The position numbers were made by a program, and so were the translations under genes. Below, piece after piece: positions 42,302 through 52,170 of a DNA stretch of 62,500 bases. A model generated the notes under the pieces. The model saw only the letters and a list, made by a program, of their open reading frames with translations, was not told the DNA's origin and did no database searches. Numbering within the stretch: position 1 is the stretch's first letter; each line of letters starts with the position of its first letter. This DNA is from an uncultured Pelagibacteraceae bacterium (GTDB lineage: Bacteria; Pseudomonadota; Alphaproteobacteria; Pelagibacterales; Pelagibacteraceae): positions 1 through 62,500 of the forward strand of contig CACJQT010000006.1 in assembly GCA_902595635.1 (NCBI GenBank), read 5' to 3'.

Positions 42302-43912
42302 ATGACAATAAAATCTCAAGTTCTGGCATTAAAATATCGACCCCAAACATTTAAAGATTTGATTGGGCATGAGGAAATTGCCACTACAATTTATAATTCT
42401 ATTAAAAATAATATTTCAGCTAATGCTTTTTTGTTTACCGGTATAAGGGGCATTGGAAAGACTACGTTTGCAAGAATTGTTGCTAAAGCATTGAATTGTG
42501 AACAAGCACTTGAGAGCATTTGTAAAAAAAAATGTGATCAATGCGATCCTATAGCAAATTCTAATCACATTGATGTTCTTGAAATGGATGCAGCAAGTAA
42601 AACAGGGGTAGATGATGTTAGGGAGCTAATAGAATTTTCTAGATACCCACCATCGACATCAAAGTTTAAAATTTTTATTATCGATGAGGTACATATGCTA
42701 AGTAAGCAAGCATTTAATGCATTACTAAAGACATTAGAAGAACCTCCAAAATATTTAAAATTTATTTTTGCAACTACAGAAGTTAAAAAAATTCCTATTA
42801 CTGTTATATCCAGGTGTCAAAGGTATGATTTATCAAGAATTAAGTCTGAAGAATTATTTGTTTATTTAAAAAATATAACAATAAAAGAACAAAAGGATGT
42901 TGAAGATAATGCAATTAAATTAATAGTCAAATTATCAGAAGGCTCCGTAAGAGATGCATTATCTTTACTTGATAGAGCAACTATTTCTAATAATGAAAAT
43001 TCCCTTACATTTGAAGATGCTCAAAAAATCTTTGGTTATGTCAATAAAAATTCGTACATAACTTTATTAGAAATAATTTTATTAGGTCATGAAAATGAAA
43101 TAATAAATCATTACAGAAAATTGTACAATTCAGGTATTGAACCCATCTTATTTCTAAACGATTTCCTAGAAATATTATATTATTTAAAAAATATATCAAA
43201 TATAGAGAAAGAGGGGAGCAATATTACATTAAACGATAGTGATTATAAAAAAATTACTTCTTTATCAAAAAAATTGAATTCAAATACAATATTATTATTT
43301 TGGGAATTTACATTAAAAACATTAAAAGAAATAAATATAGTTGCTAATCCAAACTTATTAATTGAAATGTATCTTATCCAGTTAACTTATTTAAAAAAAA
43401 AAAATGTAAAACAAAATAATCATCAAAATAAAATAAAAAACACTCCAATAAAAGATATAGATGTAAACAATACTATTAATAAAGATTTTGTTAATCAGAT
43501 TAAAAATATTAAACAAGAGGAGGAAAAAATTGAAAAAGAGAATTCTTTAGAGATTAACAGTTTTGAAGATTTAATTAAAATGTGTATTCAAAAAAAAGAG
43601 ATGAAACTAAAATATGAATTAGAAAATAATGTAAACTTAGTTTCTTTTTCAAATACGAATATCGAAATCTCTTTTAATGATAGGCTAAATAAGAGTTTTG
43701 TAAAAGATTTATCTGAAAAATTATATGTTTGGACTAAAAACCGTTGGCTGATTTCTTTTTCAAAGGAAAAAGGTGAGATGAGTGAAAAAGAGAAAAAGAA
43801 AGGTCTTAAAAAAAAAAAAATTAAAGAGTATGAAGGCTCAAATGAGTATAAAAACTTGTTGAAAGCACTTCCTGATATTGAATTAATTGATATTGAAAAA
43901 ATAGATGACTGA
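42302..43912 (+). CDS. dnaX: DNA polymerase III subunit tau/gamma
   Basis: Clamp-loader ATPase. The open frame reaches into the SRP RNA, but the conserved start is ATG 42302 (MTIKSQVLALKYRPQTF, 536 residues). Walker A GIRGIGKT is at 47-54, zinc Cys74/78/81, DEVHMLSKQAFNALLKTLEEPP at 128-149. Domain III ends near 360; a lysine/glutamate-rich tau tail follows. A run of 12 A at 43393-43404 sits at the domain boundary; slippage either way meets a stop within a few codons, giving a gamma-like 368-372-residue product. It overlaps ybaB by 8 bases. Confidence 0.95.
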   Translation: MTIKSQVLALKYRPQTFKDLIGHEEIATTIYNSIKNNISANAFLFTGIRGIGKTTFARIVAKALNCEQALESICKKKCDQCDPIANSNHIDVLEMDAASKTGVDDVRELIEFSRYPPSTSKFKIFIIDEVHMLSKQAFNALLKTLEEPPKYLKFIFATTEVKKIPITVISRCQRYDLSRIKSEELFVYLKNITIKEQKDVEDNAIKLIVKLSEGSVRDALSLLDRATISNNENSLTFEDAQKIFGYVNKNSYITLLEIILLGHENEIINHYRKLYNSGIEPILFLNDFLEILYYLKNISNIEKEGSNITLNDSDYKKITSLSKKLNSNTILLFWEFTLKTLKEINIVANPNLLIEMYLIQLTYLKKKNVKQNNHQNKIKNTPIKDIDVNNTINKDFVNQIKNIKQEEEKIEKENSLEINSFEDLIKMCIQKKEMKLKYELENNVNLVSFSNTNIEISFNDRLNKSFVKDLSEKLYVWTKNRWLISFSKEKGEMSEKEKKKGLKKKKIKEYEGSNEYKNLLKALPDIELIDIEKIDD

Positions 43913-44222
43913 TTTTAATAAAATTCTTGAAAAAGCAAAAGAGTTAGAAAAAAAAATGAAAGAAAGTCAGGAGAATCTTAAAAAAATCGAGGTTGTCGGC
44001 GTGTCCGGAGGAGATGTGGTTAAAATTACGCTTAACGGAGATGGTGAAATGACTAAAATTTTATTAAGTGATAAAGTGCTGAAAGAAGATAAAGAGATTG
44101 TTCAAGATTTAATCACTGCCGCACATAATGATGCCAAAAATAAATTAAAATCAAAAACTTCTGAAGAAATATCCAAAGCAACTGGTGGATTAGGTATGGC
44201 TGGATTTAAATGGCCTCTATAA
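43905..44222 (+). CDS. ybaB: YbaB/EbfC nucleoid-associated protein
   Basis: A 105-residue DNA-binding protein: N-terminal charged coiled coil, GDVVKITLNGDGEMTKI sheet, and a LITAAHNDAKNKLK helix. Between dnaX and recR, as in most bacteria. Homodimer with a tweezer fold; influences DNA structure and possibly recombination. Confidence 0.94.
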   Translation: MTDFNKILEKAKELEKKMKESQENLKKIEVVGVSGGDVVKITLNGDGEMTKILLSDKVLKEDKEIVQDLITAAHNDAKNKLKSKTSEEISKATGGLGMAGFKWPL

Positions 44223-44226
44223 TAAA

Positions 44227-44835
44227 ATGCAAAATCTACCTGAAATAGATAATTTAATTAAACTTATATCTAAACTACCAGGTCTTGGACCAAAATCTGC
44301 AAAAAGAATAATTTTAAAAATGATTAATAATCGCCAAGAAATATTAAAACCTCTGGCTAATAATCTAAGTCAAGTAATAAAAAATATTGAACGTTGTAAA
44401 ATATGTGGAACATTAAAACCTAATACAATTAATTGTGAATATAATAATTGTGTATTTGTAAATAAAAAATATGATAAAATTTGTGTAGTCGAGAATATTT
44501 CAGATCAATGGGCGATAGAAAGTTCATCTATTTTTCAAGGTTATTATCATATTTTAGGTGGCACCATCTCTGATAGCGCTAACGGTAATAATAGAGAAAA
44601 TTTGCTGATCAATTCTTTAATAGAAAGAATAAAAAATGATAAAATTAATGAAGTGATTTTAGCAACCAGCGCTACTGTTGAAGGACAAACTACTGCTTTT
44701 TATATTCAGGATAGTTTAAAAAGTATAAATGTAAAAATTTCGAAATTAGCTCAAGGACTACCAGTTGGTGGAGAAATAGAAACTTCGGATGATGGAACGC
44801 TTATATCTGCCTTTAAAAATAGAAGAGATTTATAA
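44227..44835 (+). CDS. recR: Recombination protein RecR
   Basis: Works with RecF/RecO to load RecA at gaps. The N-terminal helix-hairpin-helix KLPGLGPKSAKRI, the zinc finger beginning CKICGTL (four Cys at about 58-78) and the Toprim domain (CVVENISDQWAIE, YHILGGTISD) are visible in 202 residues. It ends 8 bases before the convergent glcB stop. Confidence 0.94.
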   Translation: MQNLPEIDNLIKLISKLPGLGPKSAKRIILKMINNRQEILKPLANNLSQVIKNIERCKICGTLKPNTINCEYNNCVFVNKKYDKICVVENISDQWAIESSSIFQGYYHILGGTISDSANGNNRENLLINSLIERIKNDKINEVILATSATVEGQTTAFYIQDSLKSINVKISKLAQGLPVGGEIETSDDGTLISAFKNRRDL

Positions 44836-44843
44836 ATTTAAAA

Positions 44844-46994
44844 TTAGCTTTTTTTTATCAGTCTATTTAAATGCAATAGAGGCTCAGTATAACCTGATGG
44901 TTGTGACTTGCCATGGAAAATCAATTCACATGCCGCCTTAAAGGAGATTGACTTATCGTAATTTGGAGACATTTTTTGATATTCTGGATCTCCTTCATTT
45001 TGTTTATCAACTATTTTTGCCATTTTCTTAAGAATTTCCAAAACTTGTCTATTTGAGCAAATGCCATGATGCAGCCAGTTGGCTATATGTTGCGAAGATA
45101 TTCTTAGTGTTGCTCTATCCTCCATCAATCCAACATTATTTATATCTGGAACTTTAGAGCATCCTATTCCTTGGTCTACCCACCTTACTACATATCCTAA
45201 AATAGTCTGAGCTGAGTTACATAATTCGTTATTAATCTCTTCTTTACTCCAATTAGGTCTGTCAGCTATTGGAATGGACAACAAGTCATCAATGTAATTT
45301 ATTTTATTATTATTTAATTTTTTATGTTTTTCAAAAATATTTAATTTGTGATAGTGCATTGCATGTAAAGAGGCTGCAGTAGGAGAGGGAACCCATGCGC
45401 AATTTGCACCAGCTTCAAGATGTGATATTTTTTGATCTATCATATCTTTCATTTTATCTGGCATAGCCCACATACCCTTACCTATTTGCGCAACACCTGA
45501 AAATCCACATTTTAAACCAACATCAACATTGTTATCTTCATATGCAGCTATCCACTTTGATTTTTTCATGTCACCTTTTTTTATCATTGGACCTGCTTCC
45601 ATTGACGTGTGCATTTCATCTCCAGTTCTATCCAAAAAGCCAGTATTTATAAAAAAAACTCTACTCTTTAATGTTCTAATACATTCTTTTAAGTTTACAG
45701 ATGTTCTTCTTTCTTCGTCCATAATACCGCATTTAATAGTATTTTTTTCAAGTTTTAAGACTTCCTCAACTCTAGTAAATATTTTATCTGTAAAAGCAGT
45801 CTCTTCAGGTCCATGCATTTTTGGTTTTACAATATATATAGAACCTGTTCTTGAGTTACCTTTTCTTTTTAAATCATGAATTGCTGCAGCAGTTGTAATA
45901 AATGCATCCATTATACCTTCTGGGACTTCAGAACCATCTTCTAAAATAATTGCTGAATTTGTCATTAGATGACCAACATTCCTAATTAAAAGTAAACTTC
46001 TACCGTGTAACTTTTCTTTTTTATTGTCTTTTGAAATGTAACTTCTATCTGGATTGAGTTTTCTTTCTAAAGTTTTCCCATCTTTTTCAAAGATAGATTT
46101 TAGAGTTCCTTTCATCAAACCTAACCAATTTCTGTAACATAAAATTTTATCTTCCGAGTCTACTGCTGCAACACTATCTTCGTTATCACATATTGTAGAT
46201 ATTGCAGATTCTATAATTATATCACTTATTCCTGCAGCATCCTGAACAGCACTAAAAGCTTTAGGATTAATTATTATTTCAATTTTTAAATTATTGTTTT
46301 CTAAAATTATTGTTGTTGGATTATTAGGTTCTCCTCTGTATCCAATAAATTTATTTTTATCTGCTAACTCATACTCTTTATTGTCTTTTAATATTTTTAA
46401 GTTATTTCTATCTATTTTAAATCCATTTATATCTCTCCAATGAATTTCATTGATAGAGAAATGATCATTTAAAAAATTACGCGCAAATTTAATTACTTCT
46501 TGTCCCCTCAGAGGATCGTACTTTTGACTACCTGTTTCTTCAGATTCAATTAAATCTGTACCATACAAACTATCATAAAGACTTACCCATCTAGCATTAG
46601 CAGCATTTAATGTATATCTAGAATTCATTATTGGAACTACAAGTTGAGGACCTGCAATACTGGAAATCTCACTATCAAGATTTTTTGTATCTATTTTAAA
46701 ATCGTTTCCTTCTTTATTTAAATATCCAATTTCTTTTAAAAAATTCTTGTACTCTTGATGATTAAATTCTCCATTTTTATTTTTTTTTAACCATAAATCA
46801 ATTTCGGATTGAAGAGTTTCTCGAATTTCCAATAGCTTTTTATTGATTGGTGCAAGTTCATTAATACTTTTATCAAATCCATCCCAGAAATCTTTTTCGT
46901 TAATATCTAATCCTGTAAGAAGTTCATTATTTACAAAATCAGCCAAATTCTTTGAAACAGATAAAGTTTTAATTTTAATAAATGAATCGCTCAT
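44844..46994 (-). CDS. glcB: Malate synthase G
   Basis: Condenses glyoxylate and acetyl-CoA to malate. The full-length G isoform is 716 residues: an N-terminal helical clasp, the insert domain, IYIVKPKMHGPEE (substrate Arg/Glu region), GIMDEERRTSVNL and the C-terminal NWLHHGICSNRQVLE plug. The 147-base upstream region, on the coding strand, shows no glycine-riboswitch core, unlike the glcB riboswitch reported in other SAR11 strains. Confidence 0.96.
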   Translation of the reverse strand: MSDSFIKIKTLSVSKNLADFVNNELLTGLDINEKDFWDGFDKSINELAPINKKLLEIRETLQSEIDLWLKKNKNGEFNHQEYKNFLKEIGYLNKEGNDFKIDTKNLDSEISSIAGPQLVVPIMNSRYTLNAANARWVSLYDSLYGTDLIESEETGSQKYDPLRGQEVIKFARNFLNDHFSINEIHWRDINGFKIDRNNLKILKDNKEYELADKNKFIGYRGEPNNPTTIILENNNLKIEIIINPKAFSAVQDAAGISDIIIESAISTICDNEDSVAAVDSEDKILCYRNWLGLMKGTLKSIFEKDGKTLERKLNPDRSYISKDNKKEKLHGRSLLLIRNVGHLMTNSAIILEDGSEVPEGIMDAFITTAAAIHDLKRKGNSRTGSIYIVKPKMHGPEETAFTDKIFTRVEEVLKLEKNTIKCGIMDEERRTSVNLKECIRTLKSRVFFINTGFLDRTGDEMHTSMEAGPMIKKGDMKKSKWIAAYEDNNVDVGLKCGFSGVAQIGKGMWAMPDKMKDMIDQKISHLEAGANCAWVPSPTAASLHAMHYHKLNIFEKHKKLNNNKINYIDDLLSIPIADRPNWSKEEINNELCNSAQTILGYVVRWVDQGIGCSKVPDINNVGLMEDRATLRISSQHIANWLHHGICSNRQVLEILKKMAKIVDKQNEGDPEYQKMSPNYDKSISFKAACELIFHGKSQPSGYTEPLLHLNRLIKKS

Positions 46995-47141
46995 AATTTT
47001 TAAAAATTAGAAACCGTTGTATATGATAATCAATAAATTATGTCATTAGTTTATTTAAAAAAATGTTATTTTTCATACGAAAAGAATATAATTTTTGTAA
47101 TTTGATCATTTTATCGCCTAAAAATTATATATAATAAAGCA
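46995..47141. other. Divergent spacer between glcB and accA
   Basis: An AT-rich 147-base spacer that must hold both promoters. TATATATAATAAA just upstream of accA (47124-47137) could be its -10, leaving an almost leaderless message. No conserved riboswitch core (GGAGAG-type or the ACCGA region) is visible on the glcB side. Confidence 0.4.
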
Positions 47142-48248
47142 ATGAAAAATTATTTAAATTTTGAGACTGATATAAAAAACTTAGAAACAGAATTAGATAA
47201 ATTAAAAGATCCTTATAATCAAGATGGCATTTCAGAAGTTGATACAAGTAAAATAACTGACTTACAAAATGAAATAGATAAAAAACTCAAAGATGTATAT
47301 TCAAATCTTGATGCATGGCAGACGACATTGGTTGCGAGACATGAGGATAGACCTAAATCAAAATTTTTTATAGATAATTTATTTGATGAATTTATTTCAC
47401 TTTCAGGAGATAGATTTTATGGAGAAGATAAATCGGTAATTTGTGGTTTTGGTAAGTTTAATTCTAAGTCAGTTTTAGTAATTGGACAGGAAAAAGGTGA
47501 AAATTTAGATTCAAGAATTGAGAGAAATTTTGGAATGATGAGACCAGAAGGTTACAGGAAAACGATAAGGTTAATGAATTTAGCTAATAAATTTAAAATA
47601 CCAATTATTAATTTTGTTGATACTCCAGGTGCTTATCCTGGAGTTGGTGCTGAGGAAAGAGGACAGGCCGAAGCAATTGCAAAGTCTATTGAATGTTCTA
47701 TGCAACTGACTGTTCCAACTTTATCTATAATTATAGGTGAAGGAGGTTCTGGTGGTGCTATTGCATTAGCATCTTCTAGTAAAGTATTGATGTTAGAAAA
47801 TGCAATATATTCAGTAATATCTCCAGAGGGATGTGCAACTATACTTTGGCGAGATCCAACAAAGACTTTAGAAGCTGCAAAAGCAATGAAACTTTCAGCG
47901 AAAGATCTTTTAAAACTAGAAATTATAGATGAGATAATACCCGAACCTTTGGGCGGTGCGCATCGAGATAAAGATCTTATTTTAGATAATGTACGTAATG
48001 CTATTGATAGAAACTTAAGTAAATTTCTAACATTAAATGAGGAAGAAATATTAAATCAAAGAAAGAATAAGTTTTTAGATATTGGAAGAAATAAAGGTTT
48101 CACCACTAATGCAGCGCATCAAGATAAACTTACTATTAAAAATAACCTCTTTCAAAATTTGATTATAAAATTTAAATCGAATAAAAAATTATTTATTTCA
48201 ACTACATCAATTCTTTTATTATTAATTTTATTAACAGTGATTTTTTAA
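47142..48248 (+). CDS. accA: Acetyl-CoA carboxylase carboxyltransferase subunit alpha with C-terminal membrane segment
   Basis: Crotonase-fold partner of AccD. The canonical core covers about 1-315: SGDRFYGEDKSVICG, NFVDTPGAYPGVGAEERGQAE, GEGGSGGAIALASSSKVLMLENAIYSVISPEGCA. The gene then continues about 50 residues, ending in a Lys-rich stretch and a strongly hydrophobic helix at about 350-368 (LFISTTSILLLLILLTVIF), like a tail anchor. Standard AccA (about 319 residues) has no such segment. The frame is intact and ends at TAA 48246-48248. Confidence 0.94.
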   Translation: MKNYLNFETDIKNLETELDKLKDPYNQDGISEVDTSKITDLQNEIDKKLKDVYSNLDAWQTTLVARHEDRPKSKFFIDNLFDEFISLSGDRFYGEDKSVICGFGKFNSKSVLVIGQEKGENLDSRIERNFGMMRPEGYRKTIRLMNLANKFKIPIINFVDTPGAYPGVGAEERGQAEAIAKSIECSMQLTVPTLSIIIGEGGSGGAIALASSSKVLMLENAIYSVISPEGCATILWRDPTKTLEAAKAMKLSAKDLLKLEIIDEIIPEPLGGAHRDKDLILDNVRNAIDRNLSKFLTLNEEEILNQRKNKFLDIGRNKGFTTNAAHQDKLTIKNNLFQNLIIKFKSNKKLFISTTSILLLLILLTVIF

Positions 48249-48249
48249 T

Positions 48250-50772
48250 TTATAAGGCACCGCAGCAGTGTTTATATTTTTTCCCAGATCCACACGGGCA
48301 AGGTTCATTTCTTCCAATTTTACTTTTTGCAATTGATTTCAAGTTTTCTTTCAGTTTGTTTTGAGAATTATCATCCTCTTCTTTTTGTATTATTTTTAAA
48401 TTTAAAAGCATTGTGACAAGATCAGTTTTTAATTTTTCCAGTAAATTTTCAAATAATAGAAAAGCTTCTTTTTTGTACTCCACTAAAGGATCTCTTTGTC
48501 CATAAGATCTTAAACCAATTACTTGTCTTAATTGCTCTAGGTATTGAATATGTGATTTCCAATTTTGATCTATAATTTGTACCAATATTCTTTTTTCAAT
48601 TTCTTTTCCTTGTTCAATACCTAATAAATTATTTCTTTCATCTCTGTTATTTATAAATTTATCCTTTATTTTTTTTTCCATTGATTTTATATCTGAATTT
48701 AAAATTTCACCCAACTCATCATCAGTTATTGATTTACCCAAAGTCTGTTTTAAAGCTTTTGGAAATTCTTTAGAATTAGGAGATTTTTCATGTAATATTT
48801 TTTGTCTTTTTAAATTTTCTAAAACTTCTTCTAGGAAAATATCTGAATAATTCTCATCTTCTTTACCATCTATTACATTTTTTCGTTGTTCAAAAATTAC
48901 ATGTCTTTGGTCATTAAGAACATTATCAAATTTAATAAGCGTTTTTCTTATATCAAAGTTTCTTGCTTCAACTTTTTGTTGAGCTCTTTCAATCGCTTTA
49001 TTTATCCAAGGATGATCAATGCTTTCACCATCTTTAAGACCAAGCTTTTCTAGCATTGAATTCATGGTTTCTGAGCCAAACAATCTCATCAAGTCATCTT
49101 CTAAACTTACAAAAAATATTGAACTTCCTTCATCTCCCTGTCTTCCAGATCGTCCTCTTGCTTGGTTATCAACTCTTCTACTTTCCATTCTTTCTGTTCC
49201 AATAACAAATAAACCCCCCCTTTTTTTTACATCCTCTTTTTCAGATTGATCTTGTCCACCTAACTTAATATCAACACCTCTTCCCGATATACTTGTTGTA
49301 ATAATTACTGAATTTGTTTTACCAGCATTTGCAATAATATCTGCTTCTTTCTCATGATTTTTAGCATTTAAAACAATATGTTTTATTTTCTCATTTTCTA
49401 ACAAATTCGAGTAATGCTCAGATTTATTTATGCTAGATGTGAAAACCAACAGTGGTTGTCCAATTTCATTACATTCTTTTATTTTTTGAATGATTGCATT
49501 GTCTTTTTCTAAACTTGTTCTAAAGATTTGGTCATTAAGATCGTTTCTTATCATTTCTTTATTGGTAGGTATCTGTAAAACAGGCAAGTTATAAATTTCA
49601 AAAAATTCAGCAGATTCTGTTTGTGCTGTTCCTGTGCAACCTGCTAATTTATCATACAACTTAAAAAAATTTTGATAGGTTATTGATGCCAGTGTTTGAT
49701 TTTCAGCTTTAACTTCTATTTTTTCTTTAGCCTCTAAACTCTGATGAAGTCCATCACCAAATCTTCTACCTGGCAGTTGCCTACCTGTTTGTTCATCAAT
49801 TATAATTATTTCGTTATCTTTAACTATATAATCTCGTCCATTCTCAAATAAATAATTTGCCCTTAATGCTTGGTTTACATGATGAACTAAATGTAAATTT
49901 TCTGGGTCATAAAAATTGTTATTTTTTAAAATACCAGCATCAGAAAATATTTTTTCAACATTATCAATCCCTTCATTTGTTAAGAGTATATTTTTTTCTT
50001 TTTCATCTAATTCAAAGTCTGTTTTTTTCAAATTTTTAATTAATTTATCTACAGCAATATATTGCATAGTTTTATCTTCTGCCGCTCCAGAAATAACTAA
50101 AGGAGTTCTTGCTTCATCTATTAAACAAGAGTCAATCTCATCAACTATCGCGAAGTTGTGCTTCCTCAAGACCATCTCATTTTTTGAATATTTCATGTTG
50201 TCTCTTAAAAAATCAAAGCCTAATTCACTGTTAGTGGCATAAGTTATATCTTTGTTATAATTTTCTTTGCGTTCCTCATCTGACTGGTTTGAGTTTATAT
50301 ATCCACAGCTCAAACCCAAAAAATTGTAAATTTTACCCATATTTATACTATCTCTTTTTGCCAGATAATCATTTACGGTAACTATATGAACACCTTTTTT
50401 TTCTAATGCGTTAAGGTATGCAGCAAGAACTATAGTAAGTGTTTTGCCTTCACCAGTTTTCATCTCTGCAATCTTATTCTCATGTAACGCAATACCTCCA
50501 ATTAGCTGGACATCAAAGTGTTTTTCGTTGTTAATTCTTTTCGAAGCCTCTCTTACCAATGCGAATGCCTCAGGTAATATATCGTTTAATTTTTCTCCTT
50601 CTTTTAATCTAGAAATAAATTCATTTGTTCTTAAAGGAAATTCATTATCCTCAAATTTACTAACCTTACTTTCTTTAAGATTAATCTCATCTACAATTTT
50701 TTGAATTCTGTCTAATTCTTTTTGATTGCCACTTTTTATAAATTTACTAATAATGTTTAATGGATTAAGCAT
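48250..50772 (-). CDS. secA: Preprotein translocase ATPase SecA
   Basis: Motor that pushes preproteins through SecYEG. Walker A EMKTGEGKTL near residue 100, DEIDSCLIDEARTPLVISG, the two-helicase core with SGRGVDIKLGG and ARGRSGRQGDEG, the helical scaffold domain, and a C-terminal SEC-C zinc motif (PCPCGSGKKYKHCCG) that binds SecB or phospholipid. 840 residues. Monocistronic; it converges with accA (1-base gap) and diverges from argJ. Confidence 0.97.
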   Translation of the reverse strand: MLNPLNIISKFIKSGNQKELDRIQKIVDEINLKESKVSKFEDNEFPLRTNEFISRLKEGEKLNDILPEAFALVREASKRINNEKHFDVQLIGGIALHENKIAEMKTGEGKTLTIVLAAYLNALEKKGVHIVTVNDYLAKRDSINMGKIYNFLGLSCGYINSNQSDEERKENYNKDITYATNSELGFDFLRDNMKYSKNEMVLRKHNFAIVDEIDSCLIDEARTPLVISGAAEDKTMQYIAVDKLIKNLKKTDFELDEKEKNILLTNEGIDNVEKIFSDAGILKNNNFYDPENLHLVHHVNQALRANYLFENGRDYIVKDNEIIIIDEQTGRQLPGRRFGDGLHQSLEAKEKIEVKAENQTLASITYQNFFKLYDKLAGCTGTAQTESAEFFEIYNLPVLQIPTNKEMIRNDLNDQIFRTSLEKDNAIIQKIKECNEIGQPLLVFTSSINKSEHYSNLLENEKIKHIVLNAKNHEKEADIIANAGKTNSVIITTSISGRGVDIKLGGQDQSEKEDVKKRGGLFVIGTERMESRRVDNQARGRSGRQGDEGSSIFFVSLEDDLMRLFGSETMNSMLEKLGLKDGESIDHPWINKAIERAQQKVEARNFDIRKTLIKFDNVLNDQRHVIFEQRKNVIDGKEDENYSDIFLEEVLENLKRQKILHEKSPNSKEFPKALKQTLGKSITDDELGEILNSDIKSMEKKIKDKFINNRDERNNLLGIEQGKEIEKRILVQIIDQNWKSHIQYLEQLRQVIGLRSYGQRDPLVEYKKEAFLLFENLLEKLKTDLVTMLLNLKIIQKEEDDNSQNKLKENLKSIAKSKIGRNEPCPCGSGKKYKHCCGAL

Positions 50773-50831
50773 ATTTTTGATGTTTTAATAGTTATAGATT
50801 ATATAGTTATTTATTTAAAAAATTAAATAGC

Positions 50832-52133
50832 ATGGATTTTGGTATAAACAACTTTTTTGATAAGAAGCATAAGGACTCTAAAATAGGACATTTTCAAGAT
50901 CTTGAACATATTGATGGATTATCTATCTCAACAATTAGCTGTGGTCTTTATAACAAAAAAAGAGACGATTTAGTTTTATTTTATTTTAGGGATGGAGCAA
51001 GTTATGCAAATGTATATACAAAATCTAGTTTAGTATCTGAAAATATAAAATGGAATAAAAAAATAAAAGAAAAAAAAATTTATGGCATTTTAATCAATAC
51101 AAGAAACGCAAATGCTTTAACAGGAAATGATGGCTATAACTCTCTTAAAAAAATTTCCTTAAATTTGTCAAAATTATTAACATCAAAACAAATAGAAGAT
51201 GAGGAAAAGCCAAGAGAAATTAAACCAAACCAAATATTATTTGCTTGCACAGGCACCATAGGGGAAAAATTTCCTGAAAATGAAATTTTAAGTAACACTA
51301 AAAACTTAGTTGATAAAATAAAATACAATCAAAATAAACTAATTTGGATCAAAGCAGCTCTTGGGATTATGACAACAGACACCAAACCAAAATTATCAAT
51401 GGCAGAATGTAAGATAGCTGGTTCCGATGTAAAAATATATGGAGTTGCAAAAGGATCAGGAATGATCTTTCCAAATATGGCAACAACTTTAGGATTTATT
51501 TTTACCGATGCCAATATTTCTTCATCAATTTTGAAACAAATACTTAATCTAAATATTAAGACTACTTTTAATGCTATAACATGCGATGGGGATACTAGTA
51601 CAAATGACATGGTGTCAATATTTTCAACAGGTAAAGCAAACAACAAAGAGATAAAAAGTTTTAAAGATCCAAAATTAAAGCAATTCATTAGTAGCGTTCA
51701 TCAGGTCATGTTAAACTTAGCAAAAAGAGTTGCGAGCGATGGCGAGGGAGCAACAAAATTTGTTACCATTAAATGCATTAATAGCAAAACTGAGAAAGAT
51801 GCAAAAAATATTTGTTTCTCAATAGCTAACTCACCATTAGTTAAAACAGCAATCTTTGGAGAAGATCCTAATTGGGGTAGAATTGCAATGGCAATCGGAA
51901 AAAGTGGTGTGACTGTTAAACAAGAAAAATTAACTATATTAATGGGATCTAATATTATCCTTAAAGATGGAAAATTAGATAAAAATTACAACGAAAATAT
52001 CCTTAGTGATTATATGAAAAATGAGAATATAGAGATAACAATTGATCTATCTATTGGAAGTAAAAAATTTACAGCTTATACTATGGATTTATCTAAGGAA
52101 TATATTGAAATTAATTCTGATTACAGATCTTAG
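50832..52133 (+). CDS. argJ: Bifunctional ornithine acetyltransferase / N-acetylglutamate synthase
   Basis: Self-cleaving Ntn-type enzyme that recycles the acetyl group in arginine synthesis. The autoprocessing site is MATTL at 216-220 with nucleophile Thr218 after KGSGMIFPN; CDGDTSTNDMVSI and the late EDPNWGRIAMAIGKSG are conserved. 433 residues. With argB, argD and argF in this window, it makes the cyclic pathway likely. An internal Lys/Glu-rich insertion is near residues 115-132. Confidence 0.94.
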   Translation: MDFGINNFFDKKHKDSKIGHFQDLEHIDGLSISTISCGLYNKKRDDLVLFYFRDGASYANVYTKSSLVSENIKWNKKIKEKKIYGILINTRNANALTGNDGYNSLKKISLNLSKLLTSKQIEDEEKPREIKPNQILFACTGTIGEKFPENEILSNTKNLVDKIKYNQNKLIWIKAALGIMTTDTKPKLSMAECKIAGSDVKIYGVAKGSGMIFPNMATTLGFIFTDANISSSILKQILNLNIKTTFNAITCDGDTSTNDMVSIFSTGKANNKEIKSFKDPKLKQFISSVHQVMLNLAKRVASDGEGATKFVTIKCINSKTEKDAKNICFSIANSPLVKTAIFGEDPNWGRIAMAIGKSGVTVKQEKLTILMGSNIILKDGKLDKNYNENILSDYMKNENIEITIDLSIGSKKFTAYTMDLSKEYIEINSDYRS

Positions 52134-52170
52134 GTATTGAAATCCTATAAAATGTAATTAAGTCATTTCA

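Noticed and set aside
49857..50242. Plus-strand ORFs within secA
   Set aside because: Antisense shadows of a strongly conserved gene, without independent motifs.
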